Assembly: GCF_030269515.1 (NCBI RefSeq) | Contig: NZ_BSTM01000015.1 | Span: 91,970 to 155,969, forward strand | Reading direction: 5' to 3' | Source of the DNA: Actinomadura sp. NBRC 104412 | GTDB taxonomy: Bacteria; Actinomycetota; Actinomycetes; Streptosporangiales; Streptosporangiaceae | DNA length: 64,000 bases | Shown here: positions 23,948 through 31,351 of the stretch, one piece after another | How the letters are laid out: each line of letters opens with the position of its first letter | How positions within the stretch are numbered: the first letter of the stretch is position 1 | Made by a program: the position numbers and the translations under genes | The notes under the pieces: model-generated | What the model saw: the letters and a program-made list of their open reading frames with translations, nothing else | Databases searched by the model: none | What the model was told of the DNA's origin: nothing

Positions 23948-25252
23948 CTAGCCCTTCTCGTTTCGGCCGTGCCACTTCTGCAAGTGCGTGGCGTGGGTGC
24001 GCAGGTAGGCGCCGGGTTTGAAGAAGCGGTCGTAGAAGTCGGTGTCCAGATGGTGGGCCTGGACGTAATTCATGATGAACAGGGTCGGCACCGTGCCGGG
24101 GAACTTGCCGAACGTGTCGAACACGTATTGGGCCTGGAGCGCCACGCACGCCTTGAACTCGTCGTCGTGCATTTCGGCGCTTCCGCGGAATCCGGGACTG
24201 TCGGTCCAGGCTCCGGGGGTTTCGCGGTGGAAGGGACCACCCGGCCCGAACTTGCGTTGGGCGAAAGCCTCGACGGCCGCCGCCATATCGCTGTAATGGG
24301 GCGGGCAGTAGGCTTCGAAGACGCCCTCCCGGCCGGTGGGGTTGGGCGTCGACCAACGTTCGTCCTCGTCATAGCGGAAGCCGAGACCGGGAACCTCCGG
24401 GTCGCCCGAGGCGCCGAGCATCGAGAAACGGTCGATCCCGTCGAACATCCAGCCGCCGAGCCCCATCGCCTGGAGCATCAGTACGCCTCCGTAGCAGGAG
24501 GTGGCGAGTTCGGCCGTGGCCTCGGTCAGCGCGTACTGCTCGGCGAAGGTGAGCGGGTACGGGTCGTCGATGTCGACCCGGCGATGGAACCGCTCAAGTC
24601 CGGGAATCCTGCGGTCGTTGACGTCGTCGTAGATCGCGTAGCCGTTCTGAGCGAAGAAGCACAGAATCGCTAGGAGATGCTGCGCTATGTCCGCCACCGG
24701 AATCACGAGCAGCGAGCCGGGAACGTTGACGCACCAGGTGTTGTGCCCCTCAAGGTAGGGCTCCTCCGCGGGCAGGTGGAGCCGCTTGGTGGAGAGCCGT
24801 CGCAGCCGACCGCGATGGCGCTCGACCATCAGTTCCGGCGTGACCTCTTCCGTGGACGGGTCGACGAGCGCGCCGGTGTCACGGGTCGGGAAGAAATACA
24901 GGCCCGAATCGTCGGTGAAGAACAGCTCGGCCGTGTGGAATCCCGCCGCCGAGGGGAACGTCCGTCCACCGGCCGCGGCGGGATAGTTCGCGACGTGCGG
25001 TGCGTAACGGGCGTGGCGCGTTATCGAGTAGTGCCAGCCCGTCGTCCCGCCCATCGCGCTCAACACGAGCATCCGTTCGAGTTCGGTGAGCGGAAGCGGC
25101 TCGTGCCTGGAACGGTAGGCGAGCGGGCCGTCCGGAATCTCGTCGCCCAGCGCGAACCGCCGGGAACGGCGACCGAAAAGCGCCTCCACGAGCGGGAGGG
25201 CGGCCAACTCCCGCAGTGCCTCGGCCTCGGTGGACATCTGCGTGGGATCCAT
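23948..25252 (-). CDS. Nitroreductase-like protein of unknown function
   Basis: 434-residue protein. The N-terminal third has the pattern of SagB/nitroreductase-fold proteins: ALFGRRSRRFALGDEI, PLPLTELERMLVLSAMGG, GGRTFPSAAGFHTAELFFTD. Later LMLQAMGLGGWMFDGIDRFS corresponds to the second FMN-contacting helix of that fold. The C-terminal region with FPGTVPTLFIMNYVQAHHLD is not recognised. A flavin-dependent redox function is inference. It starts at ATG 25252 and ends 18 bases from the transposase remnant, so the neighbourhood has been rearranged. Confidence 0.55.
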   Translation of the reverse strand: MDPTQMSTEAEALRELAALPLVEALFGRRSRRFALGDEIPDGPLAYRSRHEPLPLTELERMLVLSAMGGTTGWHYSITRHARYAPHVANYPAAAGGRTFPSAAGFHTAELFFTDDSGLYFFPTRDTGALVDPSTEEVTPELMVERHRGRLRRLSTKRLHLPAEEPYLEGHNTWCVNVPGSLLVIPVADIAQHLLAILCFFAQNGYAIYDDVNDRRIPGLERFHRRVDIDDPYPLTFAEQYALTEATAELATSCYGGVLMLQAMGLGGWMFDGIDRFSMLGASGDPEVPGLGFRYDEDERWSTPNPTGREGVFEAYCPPHYSDMAAAVEAFAQRKFGPGGPFHRETPGAWTDSPGFRGSAEMHDDEFKACVALQAQYVFDTFGKFPGTVPTLFIMNYVQAHHLDTDFYDRFFKPGAYLRTHATHLQKWHGRNEKG

Positions 25253-25354
25253 CAGGCCGTACCCCCATCAGGCTTCAGGTCTTCGACCCCACCTAACCTG
25301 CCCGCTGCGACCGGCGGCACACCATCGGTCCCGCGAGGAACGGCGCTCGTGGTC

Positions 25355-25693
25355 TCAGTCGTCGAACGCGAAGCCGTCGGCCTCCGCCGAGGTGATGAGC
25401 GCCCGCATGCGGGCGGGGTCGGTGGCGGCGGCGGCCATCAGCGCGCCCAGTTCCTCAAGAGCGGCCCGATCCGTGCCGTACGCGCAGAACGTGTCGCCTT
25501 CCGGGTCGAAAGAGAAACGCTCGTCGAGGCCCGGCGCCTCCGTGCTCACCAGGAGCCGCGCGACGCCTTCCCAGAAATACCCGTTGGGCTCATGACCGAG
25601 TTCCTCGACGAGCTCGTCCACTTGTGTCGTCCCCGCGGCCAGCGGCAACGAGAACTTCCCGGGCACGGTTTCGATCAATCGCATCGGAGTCAC
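25355..25693 (-). CDS. Imm51-like immunity protein
   Basis: 112-residue acidic cytoplasmic protein resembling immunity protein family Imm51: LIETVPGKFSLPLAAGTTQV, ELGHEPNGYFWEGVARLLV, RFSFDPEGDTFCAYGTDRAA and SAEADGFAFDD. Imm51 members protect against toxins of polymorphic or contact-dependent systems. No toxin gene is seen next to it: the upstream gene is a winged-helix regulator and the downstream gene is the nitroreductase-like protein. So it is an orphan immunity gene or has a different role. Confidence 0.65.
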   Translation of the reverse strand: MTPMRLIETVPGKFSLPLAAGTTQVDELVEELGHEPNGYFWEGVARLLVSTEAPGLDERFSFDPEGDTFCAYGTDRAALEELGALMAAAATDPARMRALITSAEADGFAFDD

Positions 25694-25738
25694 CGGCGAA
25701 GCGTCGCAGCCCTGAAGGAGACTGGCAACCTCTTCGCG

Positions 25739-26104
25739 TCAGCCCGCTTGTGCGGAGGAATGGCGCCCTGGGTCGTCCACGGGTTCGTCGTCCGCCGCGG
25801 GTTGCGGGGCCGGGATCCGGGCGGCCGTGACGATGCGTTCCAGCGCCGCCGCGTGCCGCTGGAAGGCGTGCCTTCCCTCGGGGGTCAGCCGCACGCTGGT
25901 GCGCCGCGTCCGCCCGCCGGTGTCCTTGCGCACCGTGACGTACCCCGCCGACGCCAGGGCGGAGATCTGCTTGGACAGCGCCGAGTCGCTGGTCTCGATC
26001 GTGTCCCTGAGAAAGCCGAAGTCGACCCACTCGGCGGGCGCCAGCAGCGCGACGATCGACAACCGCGCGGGGACGTGCAGGAATTCGTCGAACCGCGGAT
26101 CCAT
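25739..26104 (-). CDS. Winged-helix transcriptional regulator (MarR/ArsR-like, HTH_34 type)
   Basis: 121-residue regulator: RFDEFLHVPARLSIVALLAP, WVDFGFLRDTIETSDSALSK and QISALASAGYVTVRKDTGGR, then the wing RTRRTSVRLTPEGRHAFQRH. This class is usually paired with a small membrane protein, as here. It follows the membrane-protein gene by 17 bases. The palindromes in front of the operon (26596-26640) are its probable binding sites, giving autorepression. Confidence 0.85.
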   Translation of the reverse strand: MDPRFDEFLHVPARLSIVALLAPAEWVDFGFLRDTIETSDSALSKQISALASAGYVTVRKDTGGRTRRTSVRLTPEGRHAFQRHAAALERIVTAARIPAPQPAADDEPVDDPGRHSSAQAG

Positions 26105-26121
26105 GGATGGCCCCTGCCGTC

Positions 26122-26577
26122 CTAGTCGATGGTGGCCTTGATGCCCCGGCGGACCAGAGGCGTGATCGCGAGATAGGCGGCGACCGTCACCGCGGCGGCG
26201 ACGACGGACTGGGAGACCACCCCTTCGGACGGCAGACCGAGCCAGAAGTGGGCGGTGATCCGGGAGGCGCCGAAGACCGCCAGCAGCGCGACCACCATCG
26301 CCATGTAGATCCCCGCCTCCCGGGCGGTGGCCTTCCTGCGGACCGAGGCGCGGTGACCGTAGACGATCCCGACGCCCGCCCACAGGGTGAACCCGAACAC
26401 GGTGCCGGCGGTGGCCCACGGGTCCGGGAGATCGGCGGCCGCGAAGCCGGCGAAGAGCCCCAGCGCCGAGATCAGTACGTACGGCAGCGGGAACAGCCCG
26501 CGGACGATCTCCTGGCGGGTCCTGTCCTGGAGCCGACGGATGGTGTCGAGCGATGACTGGGCGTCCTGAGGGTTCAT
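26122..26577 (-). CDS. Four-helix membrane protein of unknown function
   Basis: 151-residue inner-membrane protein with four hydrophobic segments (about residues 28-48, 54-75, 92-110 and 122-140): LPYVLISALGLFAGFAAADL, GFTLWAGVGIVY, YMAMVVALLAVFGASRI, VVAAAVTVAAYLAI. The polar N-terminus has DTIRRLQDRTRQEIVRGLFP. It starts at ATG 26577, is the first gene of the operon with the winged-helix regulator, and has a promoter overlapped by twin palindromes. Role unknown. Confidence 0.75.
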   Translation of the reverse strand: MNPQDAQSSLDTIRRLQDRTRQEIVRGLFPLPYVLISALGLFAGFAAADLPDPWATAGTVFGFTLWAGVGIVYGHRASVRRKATAREAGIYMAMVVALLAVFGASRITAHFWLGLPSEGVVSQSVVAAAVTVAAYLAITPLVRRGIKATID

Positions 26578-26595
26578 GGCCTCCCCCGATGGTGC

Positions 26596-26640
26596 ACTTT
26601 CCTGACAGGAAAGTAGCACCTGCTTTCCTCACAGGCAAGT
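26596..26640 (-). promoter_or_regulatory. Promoter with twin operators for the membrane protein-regulator operon
   Basis: ACTTTCCTGACAGGAAAGT (26596-26614) is a perfect 19-bp palindrome. A second copy with three mismatches, GCTTTCCTCACAGGCAAGT, lies at 26622-26640. On the minus strand a promoter TTGCCT (26638-26633), 17-bp spacer, TACTTT (26615-26610) is embedded: one operator covers the -35, the other the -10. Centre spacing is 26 bp. This is strong evidence for repression by the regulator at 25739-26104. Confidence 0.75.
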
Positions 26641-26754
26641 CGCCGTCCGTACTGCGGACGTGACCGACCGCACGGGTGAAGCCGGTTCGGCTCCGCATCG
26701 CCGCCGTCGTTCGCGCCAGGTTAGGTCCCCGGCGTGCAGGGGACAGCAGATGCC

Positions 26755-27576
26755 ATGAGCACTATCACCGCCAAGGACGGCACGGAGATCTATTACAAGG
26801 ACTGGGGTGAGGGTCCGGTCGTGACGTTCTCCCACGGCTGGCCGCTGAGCTCGGACGCGTGGGACGGGCAGATGCTCTTCCTGGTGCAGCACGGCTTCCG
26901 CGTGGTCGCGCACGACCGGCGTGGTCATGGCCGATCCAGCCAGGCCACCTCCGGGAACGACATGGACGGCTATGCCGACGACCTCGCCGCCGTGATCGAG
27001 AACCTCGACCTCAACGACGTCTGCCTGGTGGGCCACTCCACCGGCGGAGGCGAGGTCGCGCGCTACATCGGGCGGTACGGGACGGGGCGGGTCGCCAAGG
27101 CGATCCTGATAGCCGCCGTGCCGCCCATCATGGTCAGGACCGAGGCCAATCCCGAGGGGCTGCCGATCGAGGTCTTCGACGGAATGCGCGAATCCCTGTT
27201 CAAGGATCGCTCACAGTTCTACAGAGATCTGGCCATACAGTTCTATGGCGCCGACAAGACCGACGCCAACGTGTCACAGGGCATCCTCGACCAGTTCTGG
27301 CTCTGGAGCATGCAATCAGGTCTCCTCAACGCCTACCAGAGCATCAAAGCCTTCTCCGAGACCGACTTCACCGAGGATCTCGCCAAGTTCGACATCCCGA
27401 CCCTGGTGCTGCACGGGGAGGACGACCAGATCGTCCCCGTCAACGACTCGGCGCGGAAGTCGGCCCGGCTCATCGAGGGCGCGCGGGACATCTACTACCC
27501 CGGCGCCCCGCACGGCATCACCGCCACGCATCAGGACCAGGTCAACGCCGACATCCTGAACTTCCTGCGGAGCTGA
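26755..27576 (+). CDS. Alpha/beta hydrolase, non-heme haloperoxidase-like
   Basis: 273-residue alpha/beta-fold enzyme of the bacterial cofactor-free haloperoxidase/esterase group. It has the family N-terminus (ITAKDGTEIYYKDWGEGPVV), oxyanion SHGWPLSSDAW, RVVAHDRRGHGRSSQ, nucleophile elbow GHSTGGGEVARYIG (Ser near residue 97), Asp in HGEDDQIVP and His in PHGITATH. ATG 26755 is the family-conserved start (MSTITAKDG). True activity is probably esterase or perhydrolase; in vivo substrate unknown. Confidence 0.92.
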   Translation: MSTITAKDGTEIYYKDWGEGPVVTFSHGWPLSSDAWDGQMLFLVQHGFRVVAHDRRGHGRSSQATSGNDMDGYADDLAAVIENLDLNDVCLVGHSTGGGEVARYIGRYGTGRVAKAILIAAVPPIMVRTEANPEGLPIEVFDGMRESLFKDRSQFYRDLAIQFYGADKTDANVSQGILDQFWLWSMQSGLLNAYQSIKAFSETDFTEDLAKFDIPTLVLHGEDDQIVPVNDSARKSARLIEGARDIYYPGAPHGITATHQDQVNADILNFLRS

Positions 27577-27599
27577 GCCGACCGGCGGGCACACACCGC

Positions 27600-28075
27600 T
27601 CAGAACCCGAACGCCCGTGCCACCCGTCCGACCAGTTCGTCCTCGTCCATTTCCGGTGCGCCCGACCTCCTCACGCAGACGATCGGTGAACATCCGGTCG
27701 CGCTCCAGCAGGTTGTGCCGGGCCAGTTCGGGATCGCCTGTCCTGCGCGGGATCTCCCGGCCGCGGCCACCGCCCGGCGGAACTCGGGTGCCGACAGCGG
27801 CCAGACCGCGTAGCCGGGCTCCACCGTCAGCGCTTTGACCAGGCGGGGCAGCAGCCGGACCCCTTCGGCGATCACACGGTTCCCGCCTGGCGCGCGCAAC
27901 AGATCCTCGACGATCAGGCCGAAGCCCTCACCCCTGCACCAGTGAAAGGTGTACAGCATCGTCTCTGGCGTATTGCGTCCAGCGTGGTCGGACATCACCT
28001 CGTCGGTCGAGTACACGCGCAGCCCGTGTAGAGCGGCGATGCGCCGGGCGATGGTCGGCTTGCCCGATTGGCATG
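27600..28075 (-). pseudogene. Broken P-loop kinase-like gene
   Basis: The minus strand contains, in order: SGKPTIARRIAALHGLRVYS (a Walker A-like region whose GxxGxGKS has decayed, preceded by an in-frame TAG), TDEVMSDHAGR, PETMLYTFHWCRGEGFGLIV, EGVRLLPRLVKAL and DEDELVGRVARAFGF. Between them RNNLLERDRMFTDRLREEVG sits in a different frame. This order matches an actinobacterial family of small P-loop proteins (nucleoside/sugar-kinase-like). Loss of the N-terminus, a missing segment after HAGR and at least two frameshifts make it non-functional. Confidence 0.6.
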
Positions 28076-28149
28076 CCCCGCTGTGGCGCTACCTGCGGGG
28101 CATGGCCGGCTCCGCGCACCTCGCGGACGACCTCGGCCACAAGACATGG

Positions 28150-28403
28150 GTCGCCATGGTGCTCCCGATGCACCATGTGGCTGTGGGACTGGCAGCAGGG
28201 CTCGCGCTCGTGGTCAGTGCGGTGACCGTCGTGGCCGGGACGGCGCTGGCCGTGGGCACGCGCCACCAGAGCCCGGACGATGGGCGTTGCCCCTGGTGGG
28301 CTTCGCTCTCGTCACGGCGGCGGGACTCGCCTTGATCCGGGCACGGTTTCGCTGTCGCGAATCGCTGCGGGTGAGGGACGCTCGGCGACAAGAGCCCTCT
28401 TAA
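28150..28403 (+). pseudogene. Possible frameshifted small membrane protein
   Basis: The plus strand reads MVLPMHHVAVGLAAGLALVV SAVTVVAGTALAVG (two pieces of one hydrophobic stretch) and then, after a frame change near 28280, LPLVGFALVTAAGLALIRAR. The two hydrophobic segments together could be a two-helix membrane protein whose gene has one frameshift. No family is recognised. With the pseudogene just before it, this makes 27577-28423 a stretch without an intact gene. Confidence 0.25.
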
Positions 28404-28423
28404 CCTCGCTGTCCGCGTGGCCT

Positions 28424-29290
28424 CTAGAAATAACTGGGCTGCGGGTAGACCTCGATGCGCCTCGGGTCGACGGTGGGCGGGACGCCGGTCGCTCTGATCC
28501 GCTGGATCGACCAGCCGGGCGGGAAGCGCGTCCAGGAGACGGTGTCGGCCGGATGGGTACCGCCGACGATCTTGCCCGTCGAGTCGCGGAGGATGGCCGA
28601 TGCATGGCCGTTCCCCAGAACCTCCGACGCGCCGGACTCGACGCGGAAGGTGATCGTCAGATCGTGCCGGCGGGTGCGGTGCACCTCGGCCCGCAGCGGC
28701 TCGCCGAGCAGGTAGAACTGGTCCCGGTCGACGCGGTGGAGGTCGCCCTTGACCAGGCTCGCCGTGAGCCGGACGGCGCGCAGGTCGTTCGGCTTGATCC
28801 ATTCGGCCTTGCCGAGGGTGAACCGGAGCCGCCTGGCGCCGTCCCGTGCGACGTAGGTGGCGTCGCCCAGGCCGAAACGGCCGCCGGGCGGAATGAAGGC
28901 GGTTTTGCGCTCGCGGGCGTGGGCGCTCGTCTTCGTGATCAGTTGCCGTCCCCTGGCGTCGAGGATGTCGACGGTGATGGGGACCGAGACGACCGAGGTC
29001 CTGCTGGTGTTCTCCACGATCAGACCCCAGCTCACCCGGTGCTCACCGGACGGGTCCCGGAGGCGGGTGAAGCCATGCTCGACGAGGCGGACCGTCCCGC
29101 CGTCGGCCGCCGAGGCGCTGGGTGAGGCCAGGACCCGTGGCTTGGGGCCGGACTCGTCGGCGAGTACGGGCTCGTCCGCGCCGCCGGGACGGGCGAAGGC
29201 CACGAGGAGGGCGAACACCGCCACGGCCGTCCACAGGGAGGGCCGGTTGATCGCTTGGGCGAGCCGGTAGGACTGTTCGTCCTCATCCAT
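28424..29290 (-). CDS. Membrane-anchored extracytoplasmic protein of unknown function
   Basis: 288-residue protein. A hydrophobic segment near residues 18-35 (LWTAVAVFALLVAFARPGG) is followed by an external region with beta-rich repeats: VSWGLIVENTSRTSVVSVPI resembles the FxLYD/CARDB-like 'conserved intracellular or extracellular additive' folds that describe ligand-independent binding modules. A second similar block is near ILRDSTGKIVGGTHPADTVS. ATG 29290 has GAGGGG upstream. It is divergent from the secreted protein at 29437. Function unknown. Confidence 0.65.
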   Translation of the reverse strand: MDEDEQSYRLAQAINRPSLWTAVAVFALLVAFARPGGADEPVLADESGPKPRVLASPSASAADGGTVRLVEHGFTRLRDPSGEHRVSWGLIVENTSRTSVVSVPITVDILDARGRQLITKTSAHARERKTAFIPPGGRFGLGDATYVARDGARRLRFTLGKAEWIKPNDLRAVRLTASLVKGDLHRVDRDQFYLLGEPLRAEVHRTRRHDLTITFRVESGASEVLGNGHASAILRDSTGKIVGGTHPADTVSWTRFPPGWSIQRIRATGVPPTVDPRRIEVYPQPSYF

Positions 29291-29436
29291 GGCGGTTCCC
29301 CTCCCGTGGCGATTGTGGCGTGAGAACGGGTGAGCCCGTTCCGTACGTGGCCGGATGCGGCCAATGAAGGGCGCGCAACGGGCGGGTGACATCTCATTCT
29401 CGCTCAAAGATGCTCAAGGAACGAGGGGCGGCCGAC

Positions 29437-30510
29437 GTGAAGGAATTTCGATACCGGCGGCGCCGGACAGCGGCGGCCGGGATGTTCCTTGCCGGTGTCG
29501 TGCTGGTCTCCCTGATCCAGACGGCGCGCGCGGAACCCGACACGGCCGCTCTCGTCCGCGACTACCTGGAGGCGATCAAGGAGCGGGATGTCGGAAAGGC
29601 GTTGAGAATCGCCCGCGTCGACCGCCCGGAAGGGGAGGCGGGACGGTTCCTGGTGCCCGAGGCCCTCGACGAGGACTGGACGATAGTCCGCATCACCGAG
29701 ACCTTCGCCTCCGACTACAGCGATCACGCCGAGGTCACCGTCGTCCTGGCCGGCGAGGACCGGAAAAGGCACGAGTCCACAGTCAAGGTGCTGAAGGAGA
29801 ACGGCGGCCTCCGGATCGAAGAGCCGCTGGTGACGTGGCGGTTCGCGATGACCCCGCTGCTCTACGTCGAGGTCGGCAAGGTCCGGATCCCTTTCCGGAA
29901 GGGACCCGACGCGGCGAGCGTCGAATACCGCCTCCTCCCCGGCTTCTATCGCTTCTACCAGGGGCGGCCCCAGAGCCTTGTCAGCGTGAAGCCGGCTCAG
30001 GAGCCGGTGCTTCCCGGGGACGGCGACGTTCACCGGGAGATCGCCGGCTCACCGACCTTCACCGTCACACCGGCAGGGCAGCGCGCGGTGTCGGCCGCCT
30101 ACAACGCCTTCATCGACCAATGCGCGAAGGCACGCGGCAGGCCTGACGCCACCTGCCCGTTCGGCTTCGAAAGCGCGGGCTATGTGAGGACGCGGGACGA
30201 GATCGTCCTGGATCCGGAGGCGATCTCCTGGAAGGTGCGCAAGTACCCGACGATCGTCGCCCTGCCCGGAGGGGGCGGCCTCGAACTCGTGGACCGGGAA
30301 CGCGGAGCAGTCGAACTCCACGGCATCGGCCGCGTCCAGGAGGACGGGCCGAAGCGGAGGTTCACCGTAACCTGCGACGCGCTCTCCAACTCCCTCCATG
30401 CGGCGGTGGGAATGGACGGCAAGATCTCGATCATCCCGGCCGGGCGGCGCCTGGGCCAGGGCGCGCCGATCAGGGAGACCTGCCGCCAAGCCCCGCTCCT
30501 GGTCCGCTGA
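29437..30510 (+). CDS. Secreted protein of unknown function
   Basis: 357-residue protein with a Sec signal peptide: basic YRRRRTAAAG, hydrophobic MFLAGVVLVSLIQ and cleavage after ARA. The N-terminal part of the mature protein (TAALVRDYLEAIKERDVGKA LRIARV, in two pieces) looks like a DUF4878/SnoaL-type cone that is common in actinobacterial lipoproteins. A later part has a pair of Cys (CAKARGRPDATCPF), perhaps a disulfide. GTG 29437 has GAGGGG eight bases upstream; ATG 29410 is an alternative. Divergent from the anchored protein at 28424-29290. Confidence 0.65.
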   Translation: MKEFRYRRRRTAAAGMFLAGVVLVSLIQTARAEPDTAALVRDYLEAIKERDVGKALRIARVDRPEGEAGRFLVPEALDEDWTIVRITETFASDYSDHAEVTVVLAGEDRKRHESTVKVLKENGGLRIEEPLVTWRFAMTPLLYVEVGKVRIPFRKGPDAASVEYRLLPGFYRFYQGRPQSLVSVKPAQEPVLPGDGDVHREIAGSPTFTVTPAGQRAVSAAYNAFIDQCAKARGRPDATCPFGFESAGYVRTRDEIVLDPEAISWKVRKYPTIVALPGGGGLELVDRERGAVELHGIGRVQEDGPKRRFTVTCDALSNSLHAAVGMDGKISIIPAGRRLGQGAPIRETCRQAPLLVR

Positions 30511-30576
30511 CACCCGACCGGTGCGGACGGCCGCCGCTAAGTAATCCGCTTGGCGAGACTCCGGGTGTGTGAGAGC

Positions 30577-30609
30577 GTGAAAAGCATGTTCGCTCCTGGG
30601 CGTCGATGA
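30577..30609 (+). CDS. Putative leader peptide of the release-factor paralogue
   Basis: A very short frame GTG 30577 (or ATG 30586) encodes VKSMFAPGRR or MFAPGRR and ends at TGA 30607-30609. Its last codons run into the 5' arm of the structure at 30592-30670 that covers the ribosome binding site of the downstream gene. A ribosome pausing near the TGA would disrupt that arm. Evidence is the position and layout only; the ribosome binding site of the leader itself is weak (GAGAG). Confidence 0.35.
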   Translation: MKSMFAPGRR

Positions 30610-30670
30610 GCCGTGCGCCGCGTCGCGGCGCTCGTCATCGACCCTTCTCTCCTTTCTTCTGCCCAGGAGC
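30592..30670 (+). promoter_or_regulatory. Leader RNA structure sequestering a ribosome binding site
   Basis: GCTCCTGGGC (30592-30601) is perfectly complementary to GCCCAGGAGC (30661-30670), which contains the AGGAG ribosome binding site of the gene at 30677. Inside, GTCGATG (30602-30608) pairs with CATCGAC (30636-30642), stacking directly on the outer stem, above a GC-rich apex. A pyrimidine run (30643-30660) forms the bulge. This architecture is that of translational attenuation. Confidence 0.6.
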
Positions 30671-30676
30671 CTTGCC

Positions 30677-31345
30677 ATGTGTGTCGTGGAGATCCGTCCT
30701 GGCGAAGGCGGCGCCGACGCGCTCGCCTTCGCCGTCGAACTGGCCGATACCGTCACCGCTTGGGCCGTCCGCCGAGGCTGGCCGGTCGACCGTTCCGCGG
30801 CCGAACCGGGCCGCACCATCGTCATCACCTTGAACGGGGTCGCCGAGGCCGAGGTCGCGTGGTTGTCCGGGACCCATCGTCTCCAGCACGAGCCCCGGAA
30901 CGACAGGCGTGGCCGCCGGCACACCTCCACCGCGACCGTCGCGGTGATGCCGCAGCGGCCCCGTCCCCACGGGCCGTTCGTCCGGGACGAGGACCTGCGC
31001 GTCCAGACCATGCGCGGACGGGGGCGCGGCGGCCAGCGCAAGAACAAGGTGGAGACCGCCGTCCGGCTCCACCACCTGCCCACCGGCATCGTCGTCACCC
31101 GGACCACCGGCCGGTCCCAGGCCGCCAACCTCGCCTCGGCCCGCACCGAGCTGGAGGAGCGGCTTCGCCTCCAGGACGCGCGCCGAGAGCGGCAGGACAC
31201 CGATCGCCTGCGCCGTGCCCAGGTCCGGTCCGAACGGTCGGCCAAGACCTTCACCCACAACGCCCAGCGCGCGGAGGTCGTCGACCACACCACCGGCCGG
31301 CGCTGGCCCCTGCGGACCTGGCGGCAGGGCCGGCTCGACCGGTAG
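30677..31345 (+). CDS. Release factor-like protein with GGQ domain (short RF paralogue)
   Basis: 222-residue paralogue of class I peptide chain release factors. The PCRF part is cut down to its last portion (VEIRPGEGGADALAFAVELA), followed by the region that in RF1/RF2 reads the stop codon. Here that loop is LQHEPRNDRRGRRHTSTATV, with neither PxT nor SPF. The catalytic GGQ domain is intact: RGRGGQRKNKVETAVRLHHL near residues 112-131. It should hydrolyse peptidyl-tRNA on ribosomes but without normal codon recognition, as in the rescue factor PrfH. Unlike prfH, no rtcB gene is adjacent. Expression is probably controlled by the leader structure. Confidence 0.8.
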   Translation: MCVVEIRPGEGGADALAFAVELADTVTAWAVRRGWPVDRSAAEPGRTIVITLNGVAEAEVAWLSGTHRLQHEPRNDRRGRRHTSTATVAVMPQRPRPHGPFVRDEDLRVQTMRGRGRGGQRKNKVETAVRLHHLPTGIVVTRTTGRSQAANLASARTELEERLRLQDARRERQDTDRLRRAQVRSERSAKTFTHNAQRAEVVDHTTGRRWPLRTWRQGRLDR

Positions 31346-31351
31346 GGGCGT

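Noticed and set aside
30677..31345. Calling the release-factor paralogue prfH
   Set aside because: Domain content is PrfH-like, but the usual rtcB partner is absent and I cannot run a phylogeny, so no symbol is given.
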